64,000 bases of DNA from Herbaspirillum sp. CF444. Lineage in GTDB: Bacteria; Pseudomonadota; Gammaproteobacteria; Burkholderiales; Burkholderiaceae_D. A program made the translations under genes and the position numbers. The stretch spans positions 62,001 through 126,000 of the forward strand of contig NZ_AKJW01000061.1 in the NCBI RefSeq assembly GCF_000282135.1, read 5' to 3'. Shown piece by piece: positions 28,354 to 37,062 of this stretch (positions within the stretch are counted from its first letter, which is position 1; the number at the start of each line of letters is the position of its first letter). Below the pieces are notes generated by a model that was not told where the DNA came from, did no database searches, and saw only the letters and a list, made by a program, of their open reading frames with translations.

Positions 28354-28379
28354 GTCATCAATATTTATTGCTGACTCGG

Positions 28380-28403
28380 AAAAGAGGGCGGAAGCCCTCT
28401 TTT
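28380..28403 (+). terminator. Hairpin terminator between the peptide gene and the export operon
   Basis: AAAAGAGGGC / GCCCTCTTTT around GGAA, followed by CTG rather than a longer T-run. It probably terminates most transcripts after the peptide and lets a fraction read into the acyltransferase and exporter genes, giving high peptide and low machinery levels. Confidence 0.75.
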
Positions 28404-28438
28404 CTGTTTGATAACAGGGTAGGGCAAGGAGAGGTGTT

Positions 28439-29383
28439 GTGCGTATTTTCGACAGCATAAGAATCAATTACAACATCGCTGTATTGGCGTTGATGAAGCA
28501 GGCGAAGTTGGGCGCGGCATCTGTTGTCGCGCAATGGATTCCCTTGCACCTGATTGAGCGGATGGCTGGAGTTGTGTGCCTGCTTGCAACGCGTTGCAGC
28601 AACGAGCATCGTCATGCCTTTGCACAACGCGTGGAAACTGTGCAGGCAATTCTTGCCCGCCCGGATGTGGATGCGCCGCGCATCAGGATGACCGGAATCC
28701 TTGAGAAACTGCTGGACATCAAAGTCTATTTTGCCGACAGCGTGTATAGCGAGTGGGGAAGCATTGATCGCATCGCAATCCAGCTGCAGAAAAGAATCGC
28801 GGAGATGCAAGCACGGTATCCCGATCAGCCCATCGTACTTTCGCCGTTTCACTACGCATCCCAATACGTGAACATGCTGGTTTGCGAGCAGTTGCGCATA
28901 CGCCTCGGCATCGATTCGCTGTCGGTGGTGACCGCCGTTGAGGATGATGTCTATGGTGCGGACGTGGAGCGCATTCCTCATATCAAACGCTTGCGTTCTT
29001 ATCTGGACGGAAGGCAAGCCAGCCTTGGCGTCGTGAGGGAAATGAAACGGCGAGGCTTTGTCATCCTGTTTGCGGATGTTCCTCCCAGTACGTTGTCGAC
29101 GACGCCGATGGAAACCGTGACGGTCGAGTTATTCGGCAAGCAGGGACGCATCCACAACGGCGTATTCCGTCTTGGCGGAAAAATGCGGGCGCTGCTCCTG
29201 CCTTACTACATCAAGTTGTCCGAAGGACAGTTTCAACTGACGATGTTCGATGCGATCGAGCTCGAGCAGAAGCAGGCGCCGCAGCGGCTGGCAGTCAATA
29301 TTGCACAGGCGTTCATCGACAACCATGCGCAATGGCTGCCTTCGAATCATCCCAGTTTCTATTATTTTTCATCCAGCAAGTGA
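28439..29383 (+). CDS. LpxL/HtrB-like (LPLAT fold) acyltransferase with degenerate active-site motif
   Basis: A 314-aa protein that resembles lipid A lauroyl/myristoyl acyltransferases in order of segments: PIVLSPFHYASQY (about 131-143), REMKRRGFVILFADVPPS (200-217), VELFGKQGRIHNGVFRLG, then ALLLPYYIK. In LpxL the first segment carries H-X4-E; here His138 is kept but the acidic residue is Tyr, so catalysis may be altered. It has no long N-terminal membrane helix as strong as in LpxL. It starts at GTG 28439, 7 nt after AAGGAG. Its place between a leader peptide gene and its exporter suggests acylation of the peptide or of the envelope as immunity; both are inference. Confidence 0.62.
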   Translation: MRIFDSIRINYNIAVLALMKQAKLGAASVVAQWIPLHLIERMAGVVCLLATRCSNEHRHAFAQRVETVQAILARPDVDAPRIRMTGILEKLLDIKVYFADSVYSEWGSIDRIAIQLQKRIAEMQARYPDQPIVLSPFHYASQYVNMLVCEQLRIRLGIDSLSVVTAVEDDVYGADVERIPHIKRLRSYLDGRQASLGVVREMKRRGFVILFADVPPSTLSTTPMETVTVELFGKQGRIHNGVFRLGGKMRALLLPYYIKLSEGQFQLTMFDAIELEQKQAPQRLAVNIAQAFIDNHAQWLPSNHPSFYYFSSSK

Positions 29384-29408
29384 TGCGGAAAACCAGCGTT
29401 CCGCATCA
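29381..29408 (+). promoter_or_regulatory. 10-bp hairpin between acyltransferase and hlyD-type genes
   Basis: TGATGCGGAA and TTCCGCATCA pair around AACCAGCG, beginning at the acyltransferase stop codon. There is no T-run after it, so it is more likely an mRNA processing or stability element than a terminator. Confidence 0.5.
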
Positions 29409-29444
29409 AGAAAACGTCGTTGCAAAACAATAAAAGGTATTTCC

Positions 29445-30653
29445 ATGGAAGCAGGTTCGTTCCCTGATTTTTCAGATATCTCGCTACGCAAGATCGCTTA
29501 TTGCGCATCGGCTGTTGTGGCGAGCTTTATCGCATTTTCATTTTTTTATGAAATCGAATTGAAGAAAGATGTCCCGGCTGAAATCGTTTCCCAAGGCGAG
29601 ATCAAGGTGCGTGGCCTGAGCGGATTGGTGACGAAGGTCTATGCGACGCGTGGCATGGAGGTCAAGGCCGGCGAGCATCTGTTTCAGCTCGACAGGGATT
29701 TTTCCCTGGCTTCCAATGGCATGACGCGGCAAGACTTTACCGAGCGTTACAGGGACAACCGCGTGCGCATGATAGGAGAGCAATCGAGCCAGAAGGAAGT
29801 CGAACTTAAAACACGTATTAACGGTTTGAGATCGATATTGCAAAATCGCCAGGAAGAATTGAATCTGCTGGCCCAGGAAATCGACGAAAGCCGGCGTCAA
29901 ATCGATGAGGCGGAAAAGACCCGGCAACGTTTGCAGCTGGTGTCCGAGTATGTTGTTGCAGATCGCATCGAACAGGCCAAATCAGAGGTGGCGCAACGCA
30001 AGATCAATTTGTCTCAACGTCTTGGCCGCCAACGTGAAATCGCATCGGACATGAGCAGTACGCGGTCCAGCCTGAAGGAAGCGGAAACGGCATTGGCGTC
30101 GCAGGATATCCAGGCCAGGCGCGATGTGCAGGACGCCCAACTGGATTATGAAAGAAACCGTTCCAGCGCCATCATTTCCGCGCCTGCAAGCGGCCTTGTT
30201 TCCTTTTCTCAAACGCTGCAAGGCCATACTTTGAGGGAGGACGATGTCGCCATGGTAATCGCGACCGGCCTCGACCAGGGTCTGCAGGCTGCGTTGCATA
30301 TTCCGTCAAGACAGCGCGGCTTCATCAGGGAAGGGCAATTGGTCCGACTCAAATTCGACTCTTTTCCCTATGCGAAATTCGGCACCTATGAAGTGCGCAT
30401 TACTTCCATTTCGCGCGATGCGGTTGCTTCTTCTGCGGCGTCTGCCGTGACGCCGGGCGCGCCATCGGTCCCGGTTATTCAGGGCGATAGCGATTATGTC
30501 GCCTATGCGCGTCTTCCCGGTGCGGACTTTATCGCGAAAGAAATGCATTACCAGATATTGCCGGGAATGCGCGCGACCGCCGGGGTTGTGGTCGAGCGCC
30601 GTACGATTGCCGAGTGGGTATTGGCCCCCTTGTTCGAAGCAGTGAGAGGGTGA
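29445..30653 (+). CDS. HlyD-family periplasmic adaptor (membrane fusion protein)
   Basis: A 402-aa adaptor with a cytoplasmic N-terminus of about 16 residues, one membrane helix (about 17-36) and a large periplasmic part. A lipoyl-like half-motif lies at VRGLSGLVTKVYATRGMEVKAGEHLF, a long coiled coil spans about residues 90-225 (RINGLRSILQNRQEELNLLAQEID...), the second lipoyl half is IISAPASGLVSFSQTLQGHTL, and a beta-barrel domain follows. It bridges the C39 ABC exporter and the TolC-type channel. ATG 29445 follows AAAGG. Its stop is 5 nt before the exporter ATG. Confidence 0.9.
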   Translation: MEAGSFPDFSDISLRKIAYCASAVVASFIAFSFFYEIELKKDVPAEIVSQGEIKVRGLSGLVTKVYATRGMEVKAGEHLFQLDRDFSLASNGMTRQDFTERYRDNRVRMIGEQSSQKEVELKTRINGLRSILQNRQEELNLLAQEIDESRRQIDEAEKTRQRLQLVSEYVVADRIEQAKSEVAQRKINLSQRLGRQREIASDMSSTRSSLKEAETALASQDIQARRDVQDAQLDYERNRSSAIISAPASGLVSFSQTLQGHTLREDDVAMVIATGLDQGLQAALHIPSRQRGFIREGQLVRLKFDSFPYAKFGTYEVRITSISRDAVASSAASAVTPGAPSVPVIQGDSDYVAYARLPGADFIAKEMHYQILPGMRATAGVVVERRTIAEWVLAPLFEAVRG

Positions 30654-30658
30654 ATATC

Positions 30659-32734
30659 ATGCGCGTGATTTATCAAAATGAAGTCTCGGAATGCGGTTAC
30701 GCCTGTCTGGCGATGGTGCTGACGCATTTTGGACGAAGCACGGAAGTGCATGAGTTGAGCGCACTGCACCCGGTTTCGGCCAATGGCGCGCGCTTGTCGG
30801 ATCTCTATGACGTGGCGGTCGAGTTCGGCCTGTCGGTAAAGGCGATGGCGTTTGAAGCGGAACATATTCCGCAAATCAGAAAAGGATCCATCGTGCATTT
30901 CAATGGAACGCACTTTGTGATTTTCGAATCCTCGGGGAGAGGTTACGTCAGGATCATCGATCCTGCCACGGGGCGCCGTCGCCTGTCCATCGGCACCTTT
31001 CTGAAGAACGTTTCAGGCTATCTGCTGGAATGCAGCCCGACGCCATCCTTGCCGAAGATCAAGGGAGAGTCGGAAGTATGGGAGGCAATCAAAGCAGTAT
31101 TTGCGCTCAATCGCGAATTGAAGTCGCAGTTGTTCAAAATATTTTTCGTCGCATTCGGCGCGCAATTCGCGATATTGGCGGCGCCTTATCTGGGCAGTCT
31201 GGTACTGGATAACGTGGTGGCGGAAAATAACGTCAATCTTCTCAATGTGTTGATTTTCACTTTCACCAGTATTTTCTTGGTGGGATCGTTCAGCCAATAC
31301 GTGCAGACTTATCTGACGGAAGTCGTTTATCAGCGCACGCACGGGAAAAGCACGGAAGCGCTCTTCGGAAAATTGTTGAAGAATCGTTTTTCCTATTTCG
31401 AGAAGCGGCATGTGGGAGATGTTTTTGCACGCATCAAGTCGCAAACTGAAATCGTGGACTATGTCAGTCGCAGCCTGATCGGATTTTTCATCGATCTGTT
31501 TGTCGGTTGCATGGCCTTGATCCTGATGCTGGTGCAAAGCCCTTTGTTGACGGCCGTTGCCTTGGGCATCTTTGTGATTTACATCAGCGTTTCCTGTGCC
31601 TTGTATCCAAAAATGATGGATAGCCATCGGCAGGAGATTGAAGCCTCGGCGCAATGCGATGACGCGTTGATCGAAACTATTCGTTCCGCCACGTTGATCA
31701 AGCTGGCGCAGCGGGAAAACCAGCGAGTCGTTTATTACATGCACCGTTTTCATCGGCTCATGAACGACAGCTTCCGCGCGCGCAATTTGACCAACGTACG
31801 CGATGCCATTTTGAAGTTCGTCGGCTATGCCGATACCATTATCGTCACCTATATCTCGGTTGCCCTGATGCTGAAGGGCGAGATATCGGTCGGGGTCTTT
31901 TATTCGTTCCTGGTTTTCAAGGGATTGTTGTCCACGCATTTGTCGCGCGTCATCAATGCGATTTTCCAGTTTCTGATGTTGCGTATTCCGGTGGCGCGGG
32001 TCAACGATATCTGGAAACAGGAAGGAGAGCGTTATACCTCTGCCGACCTGGTGCATAAAGCGAGCGAAGTATTCGAGTTCAACCGGATCGAAGTCAGGAA
32101 TGTGAGTTTCCAGTACGGCTTGTCGGACCAGCCGGTTTTGCAAGAGGTCGACCTGACCATTCACAAGGGAGACAAAATCGCCATTGTCGGCCCTTCCGGC
32201 GCGGGCAAGTCCACGCTTTTCAAGTTGCTGGGCGCGACGGAAGATTTTCAGCAGGGCAGCATCAGTCTGAACGGTATCGATTATCACAATCTTGCCGTCG
32301 ATGAAATCCGGCGGCACATGGCGCATATGCGTCAAGGCGATATTATTTTGAACGGCACGATTGCCGACAATGTTTCTCTGTTCGCCGCGGGAGCCGATAG
32401 CCAGCGCATCAATGCCTTGCTGACGGATGTCGGTCTGTACGATGAGGTAATGCGCCTGCCGATGCGTACGCAAACCCCGGTAAGCGATACGATCGCCAAT
32501 ATTTCCGCCGGACAGCGGCAACGTTTATTGCTGGCGCGCACGCTTTACCAGGCGCGTGAATTGATGCTGTTCGATGAGCCGACCTCCAATCTCGATCGGG
32601 ATTCCGCGGAGACGATCGGCAGTTTGCTGCGTCAAAGCAACAAGACGATCGTCATCATCACGCATGACCCGGAATTGGCAAAATCATTTCCGCGGCGTTA
32701 TCGCCTGCATGGCGGCAGGTTGGTGGCGTTATGA
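30659..32734 (+). CDS. Peptidase-containing ABC exporter (C39 type) for double-glycine-leader peptides
   Basis: A 691-aa exporter of the bacteriocin/microcin class. The N-terminal C39 peptidase has oxyanion Gln6, catalytic Cys12 (QNEVSECGYAC), His85 (GTHFVIFE) and Asp101 (IIDPATG), so it should cut after Gly-Gly. Six membrane helices follow, then the ATPase domain with Walker A GPSGAGKST (about 510-518), a signature ISAGQRQRLLLAR with Ala in place of the usual second Gly, Walker B LMLFDEPTS and H-loop ITHD. It lies 5 nt after hlyD-type and overlaps the TolC-type gene by 4 nt. Natural substrates are inferred to be the two peptides encoded at 27690-28353. Confidence 0.93.
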   Translation: MRVIYQNEVSECGYACLAMVLTHFGRSTEVHELSALHPVSANGARLSDLYDVAVEFGLSVKAMAFEAEHIPQIRKGSIVHFNGTHFVIFESSGRGYVRIIDPATGRRRLSIGTFLKNVSGYLLECSPTPSLPKIKGESEVWEAIKAVFALNRELKSQLFKIFFVAFGAQFAILAAPYLGSLVLDNVVAENNVNLLNVLIFTFTSIFLVGSFSQYVQTYLTEVVYQRTHGKSTEALFGKLLKNRFSYFEKRHVGDVFARIKSQTEIVDYVSRSLIGFFIDLFVGCMALILMLVQSPLLTAVALGIFVIYISVSCALYPKMMDSHRQEIEASAQCDDALIETIRSATLIKLAQRENQRVVYYMHRFHRLMNDSFRARNLTNVRDAILKFVGYADTIIVTYISVALMLKGEISVGVFYSFLVFKGLLSTHLSRVINAIFQFLMLRIPVARVNDIWKQEGERYTSADLVHKASEVFEFNRIEVRNVSFQYGLSDQPVLQEVDLTIHKGDKIAIVGPSGAGKSTLFKLLGATEDFQQGSISLNGIDYHNLAVDEIRRHMAHMRQGDIILNGTIADNVSLFAAGADSQRINALLTDVGLYDEVMRLPMRTQTPVSDTIANISAGQRQRLLLARTLYQARELMLFDEPTSNLDRDSAETIGSLLRQSNKTIVIITHDPELAKSFPRRYRLHGGRLVAL

Positions 32735-34128
32735 CATATCCGACAAGTTGCAAACGGGCTTTAAAACGGGCTTTGTCTTGCCTGTGTTTTTGCCTGTGTC
32801 TTTTCCTGTGTCTCGATGCGCATGCGCAAGAGGCTTCAGGAAGAGCGAGGTATGGCAGCGAGGCGGATTTGCTGACCTTGCTTAAACGCGCGGAAAATAT
32901 CGATCCGCAACTGGCCAGCGCGCGGCTGGCGTATCAGGCCGATCAGGAAGGCGTTCCCAGGGCGCGTGCCGGTTTCTTCCCGCAAATCACCGGCGGTTGG
33001 GCGCGTACGCATAATCAGATCAAGGCGGAAGGGCTGCCGTCCGTAAGCTATACGCAGAACGGTTGGCAAGTGTCATTGACGCAGCCTTTGTTCAATTGGG
33101 ATATCTGGACGACGTATAAGCAGTCGGAGCTGGCGGAGGCGAAATCGGCCATTTTGTTTGCCCAGGCGTATCAGGAGCTTTTTTTGCGCGTCGCCAACAC
33201 GTATTTTGCATTTTTGGCAGCCAGGGACGATTTACGGCTGACAGGCACGTATCGGCAATCGTTGAAAGAACAATTGAAAGTGACCAAATTACGGTTCCGG
33301 GGCGGTGAAGCGACGCTGGTCGATGTGCGCGATATCGAGGCAGCGATTGACCGGGCGCAAATGCAGGAGATTTCAGCGCAAGGTTTGATGGAAACGAAGC
33401 GCCAGGATCTGGAGGAAATCTTCGGCGGTCCGCTGGCTCGGATTGCCGGTCTGCGACAGGACGTCAGCGTGCCTGGCGTGATGCCGGACGATATGTCGAT
33501 TTGGATTGCACAGGCGAAGAGAAATAATTTCGACGTTCAGCTGCAAGAGATCGCCAGGAAAACCGCCGATCTGGAAACCTCGAAAGCAAAAGGCGCGCAT
33601 TTGCCAACCATCAGCTTGAACGCCAGCCATTCGCCGGTCGGCGCTGCCGGAGGGTTCGGCACTCCGACAACGACGAACACCGTGATGTTGCAAGTCAGTA
33701 TTCCGATTTTCTCAGGTTTTGAAACGCAATATCGCGTGCGGCAAGCGCTGGCGCTGGAGGAAAAAGCGAATAGCGACCTGGATGCGGCAGAACGCAAGAG
33801 CGTGGGCGCCGTTCGGGAAAGTTTCTTTTCGATGCAGACCGATCTGCAAAAAATCCAGAGCCTGGCGAATGCCGTCCGTTCATCGAGCGCTGCGCTGGAC
33901 GCCAATAAGATCGGTTATCGCGTTGGCGGCAGATCCGATAGCGATGTATTGCAGGCAAAAAATGCGTTGTTGACGACTCAGCGCGATCTGGCGCACGCGC
34001 GTTATGACCTGTTGACGCAAGGATTGCGGCTGAAATCCTTGACGGCTTCCCTGGAATTTGCCGACATCGCGGCAATCAATGGGCTCCTTGAGGATACCAA
34101 TGAACAAGTCCCGAACAGGTCCCGATAG
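32731..34128 (+). CDS. TolC-family outer-membrane efflux protein
   Basis: A 465-aa channel protein. An unusual signal peptide rich in Cys, Leu and Phe (ALSCLCFCLCLFLCLDAHA) is cut near residue 32. Two OEP repeats are recognisable: SARLAYQADQEGVPRARAGFFPQI with NGWQVSLTQPLFNWD, and later VMLQVSIPIFSGFETQYRVRQALALEEKANSDLDAAERKS. It forms the trimeric exit duct for the exporter and completes the type I secretion line. Its start overlaps the exporter stop (ATGA at 32731-32734). It converges on glnE, with only 28 nt between the stops. Confidence 0.92.
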   Translation: MTYPTSCKRALKRALSCLCFCLCLFLCLDAHAQEASGRARYGSEADLLTLLKRAENIDPQLASARLAYQADQEGVPRARAGFFPQITGGWARTHNQIKAEGLPSVSYTQNGWQVSLTQPLFNWDIWTTYKQSELAEAKSAILFAQAYQELFLRVANTYFAFLAARDDLRLTGTYRQSLKEQLKVTKLRFRGGEATLVDVRDIEAAIDRAQMQEISAQGLMETKRQDLEEIFGGPLARIAGLRQDVSVPGVMPDDMSIWIAQAKRNNFDVQLQEIARKTADLETSKAKGAHLPTISLNASHSPVGAAGGFGTPTTTNTVMLQVSIPIFSGFETQYRVRQALALEEKANSDLDAAERKSVGAVRESFFSMQTDLQKIQSLANAVRSSSAALDANKIGYRVGGRSDSDVLQAKNALLTTQRDLAHARYDLLTQGLRLKSLTASLEFADIAAINGLLEDTNEQVPNRSR

Positions 34129-34156
34129 TCGCAGAGCGTGGATAGTGCTTAACCGT

Positions 34157-36907
34157 TCAAGCGAAAATCTGCTCCCATAATTGCTTGACGCTGTCGCTTT
34201 CCTTTTGCACGCGTTCAAGCGGCGTCCTGGCGCGCTCTTCGCCTTGCAGGCGGATCTGATGCTGCAGCTTGCGGAACAGGCGGTAAGCGTTGGCGACTTC
34301 GTCGGCCAGCGCGACATCGATCAGGCCGAGCGCGCCGCATAATTTCAACAGCGCGATGTTGCCGATGTCGCCGGTCAATGCTTCGTACTGAGCCGCGTAG
34401 CGCAGCACCAGGAACTGCACGATGAACTCGATATCGATCATGCCGCCGTCGTCGTGCTTGAGATCGAACAGCGTGCTGTGGTTGGGGTGCGCCTGATGCA
34501 GTTTCATGCGCATGCCGAGCACTTCCTGCGTCAGTTTTTGCGGATCGCGTTCCTGCCGCAGCAGGTCTTCGCGCAATGCTTCGAAACGATTGCCGATGGC
34601 GCTGTCGCCGGCGCAGTAGCGCGCGCGCGTCAAGGCCTGGTGTTCCCATACCCAGGCCGAGGTGCGCTGGTATTTTTCAAACGTGGCGAAGGACGACACC
34701 AGCAAGCCGCTGGCGCCGTCCGGGCGCAAGGCGATGTCGATGTCGAACAGGGTGCCGGCCGGCGTGTGCGCAGTCATCCAGGTGATGAAGCGCTGCGCCA
34801 GCTTGGCATACAGGCCGGGTGCCTCCTGATCCTCGCTGTCGTCCTGGTAGAGGAACACCACGTCGAGGTCGGAAACATAGCCCAGTTCCTTGCCGCCCAG
34901 TTTGCCGTAAGCGATCACGGTGAATTGCGGCACCTCGCGGTGGCGATTGGCGATGGTTTGCCAGACCGCCTGGATGGTGGCCGCGACCAGGATGTCGGCC
35001 AGCGCGGACAGGTGATCTGCCAGGTGTTCGACGCTCAGGTCGCCTTCCAGATCCTGCGCCAGCAGGCGGAACAGCTGCGCATGGTGCACTTCGCGCAGGA
35101 TGTCCATCTGGCGCTCGGTGTCGCCCGGGGCGGTGTCGAGCTGGCGCTGGCAATCCTGGGCAAAGGCCGGCCAATCCGGCGGCGCTTTCAGGTTGCGGTC
35201 GTCGAGCAGCTCGTCCAGCAGGATGGGATGCTGGGTCAGATATTTCGCCGCCCAGTCGCTGGCGGCGATCATGCGGATCAGGCGCGTCAGCGCATGGGGG
35301 TATTCCGTCAGCAGCGCCAGATAAGCGGCGCGGCGCGCAACCGCTTCGAAGAAATCGAGCAGGCGGCGCAAGGTCGGCAGGCGGTTCTCCGGCATGGCGC
35401 CGATCATCGGCAAGGCGGCGTTGATCAGCGCGATCAGGCGCACGCGGCTGGTTTCCGGCAGCGATTGCAGGCGCGGCGATTGCAGCGTCGACAGCACGCG
35501 TTGCGTGGCGGTGTCGACGTCGTCGAAACCGAGCGAGGTCAGCGTGGCGGTAATCGATTCGGCGCTCTCGCCGTCGCTCAGTTCGCAGGTGTCGCCGCCG
35601 CCTTTGTTGCCATCGCCGCCGTCGGTGTTGCCGTTGCTCTGCTTGTCGTTGAAGATGGTGTCGAATTGCAGGGCAACGATGCGGCGGTGTGTTTCCAGCG
35701 CCGCCAGCAGGCCGATGACGTCGGTGAAGCCCATCATGTTGGCGATGATTTTCTGATCGTCTTCGTTCGGCGGCAGCGTGTGCGTCTGCGCGTCTTCGAG
35801 ATATTGCAGGCGGTGCTCCAGATTGCGCAGGAAGGTATAGGCCTCCAGCAATTGCGCGACGACCCGCGGCTCCAGCAGGCCCTTGTCGGCCAGCGTGCGC
35901 AGGGTGGCGCGGGTGGAGCGGTCGCGCAGTTCGGGGTCGCGGCCGCCGCGGATCAGCTGGAACACCTGGCTGACGAATTCCACCTCGCGGATGCCGCCGC
36001 GACCCAGTTTGACGTTGTTGCTGCGTTCCGGGTGCAGGGATTCCTGGCGCGTGACTTCGGCGCGGATTTGCGCGTGCATGGAGCGTAGCGCGTCGATCGA
36101 ACCGAAATCCAGATAGCGGCGATAGATGAAGGGACGGCTGATGGCTTCCAGCGCGGCGATGTCGTCGGCCTTGCCGGTCAGCGCGCGCGCCTTGGTCCAG
36201 GCGTAGCGTTCCCATTCCCGGCCCTGGCGGATCAGGTATTCCTCGACCATGTTGTGGCTGGCCACCAGCGGGCCGGAGGCGCCATTGGGGCGCAGCGCCA
36301 TGTCGACGCGGAAGGTAAAGCCGTCTTCGGTGATTTCGGACAGGGCGGCGATCAGTTTCTTGCCCAGCCGCACAAAGAATTCGTGATTGGACAGCGAGCG
36401 TTGCTCCGCAGTACTGGTGCGGGTCTCGCCGTCTTCCGGGTAGACGAAAATGAGGTCGATGTCAGACGAGACGTTCAGTTCTCCTCCGCCCAGCTTGCCC
36501 ATGCCGAGCACGATCAGTTCCTGCTCGTTGCCGCTTTCTTCGCCGATGGGCATGCCGTGCAGCGCAACCATCTCCCGCATCAGCGCGCTCAGGTGGGTCT
36601 GCACGGCAAAATCGGCGAATTCGCTCATGGTGCGCACCACTTCGGCCAGATCGGCCTTGCCGCTCAAATCGCGTTCGATCAGCGTACAGACCACCAGATT
36701 GCGCAGGCGGCGCATGGGGCCGTTCAGCGCGGCGGCTCCCGTTGCGCCGGTGGCGGTGATGTCATTTTGTAAAACGCCTTCGAAAACCGCAGGGTTCAAG
36801 GATAATTGGGCAAATTCCGCCAGTTGGCCGGGCCGGACTGGGTTGGCATTGGCCCAACGGGTCAGGAACCGGGAAGCCGCCATGCTGTCGAGGAGGGAGA
36901 TAGTCAC
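34157..36907 (-). CDS. glnE: Glutamate-ammonia ligase adenylyltransferase / adenylyl-removing enzyme
   Basis: A 916-aa bifunctional regulator of glutamine synthetase that adds and removes AMP according to PII status. Two nucleotidyltransferase domains are visible: GMGKLGGGELNVSSDIDLIFVY in the N-terminal half (deadenylylation) and AYGKLGGKELGYVSDLDVVFLY in the C-terminal half (adenylylation). A Gly/Asp/Asn-rich linker (NGNTDGGDGNKGGGD) sits between them, which is unusual. The start is GTG 36907 with no clear Shine-Dalgarno; ATG 36883 is an alternative. Divergent from yhdP, a common betaproteobacterial arrangement. Confidence 0.96.
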   Translation of the reverse strand: MTISLLDSMAASRFLTRWANANPVRPGQLAEFAQLSLNPAVFEGVLQNDITATGATGAAALNGPMRRLRNLVVCTLIERDLSGKADLAEVVRTMSEFADFAVQTHLSALMREMVALHGMPIGEESGNEQELIVLGMGKLGGGELNVSSDIDLIFVYPEDGETRTSTAEQRSLSNHEFFVRLGKKLIAALSEITEDGFTFRVDMALRPNGASGPLVASHNMVEEYLIRQGREWERYAWTKARALTGKADDIAALEAISRPFIYRRYLDFGSIDALRSMHAQIRAEVTRQESLHPERSNNVKLGRGGIREVEFVSQVFQLIRGGRDPELRDRSTRATLRTLADKGLLEPRVVAQLLEAYTFLRNLEHRLQYLEDAQTHTLPPNEDDQKIIANMMGFTDVIGLLAALETHRRIVALQFDTIFNDKQSNGNTDGGDGNKGGGDTCELSDGESAESITATLTSLGFDDVDTATQRVLSTLQSPRLQSLPETSRVRLIALINAALPMIGAMPENRLPTLRRLLDFFEAVARRAAYLALLTEYPHALTRLIRMIAASDWAAKYLTQHPILLDELLDDRNLKAPPDWPAFAQDCQRQLDTAPGDTERQMDILREVHHAQLFRLLAQDLEGDLSVEHLADHLSALADILVAATIQAVWQTIANRHREVPQFTVIAYGKLGGKELGYVSDLDVVFLYQDDSEDQEAPGLYAKLAQRFITWMTAHTPAGTLFDIDIALRPDGASGLLVSSFATFEKYQRTSAWVWEHQALTRARYCAGDSAIGNRFEALREDLLRQERDPQKLTQEVLGMRMKLHQAHPNHSTLFDLKHDDGGMIDIEFIVQFLVLRYAAQYEALTGDIGNIALLKLCGALGLIDVALADEVANAYRLFRKLQHQIRLQGEERARTPLERVQKESDSVKQLWEQIFA

Positions 36908-37062
36908 AAATTGTCGGCGCGATGAGTTGAGTACGAAGTTAAAGATGGTAAAACCCGGCCTTTTCCCTATGAGAATGCCGATGGCGACTCTAGGTCAAAA
37001 CCCGCTTCCATGCGATGATGCTAACCGTTTCATTCTACATTGAGTTTTTACTCTGACCCTTG

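Noticed and set aside
28439-29383. HlyC-type toxin-activating acyltransferase
   Set aside because: Considered because microcin E492/H47 loci carry HlyC-like enzymes; length (314 aa) and motif order fit LpxL-like proteins, not the shorter HlyC fold.
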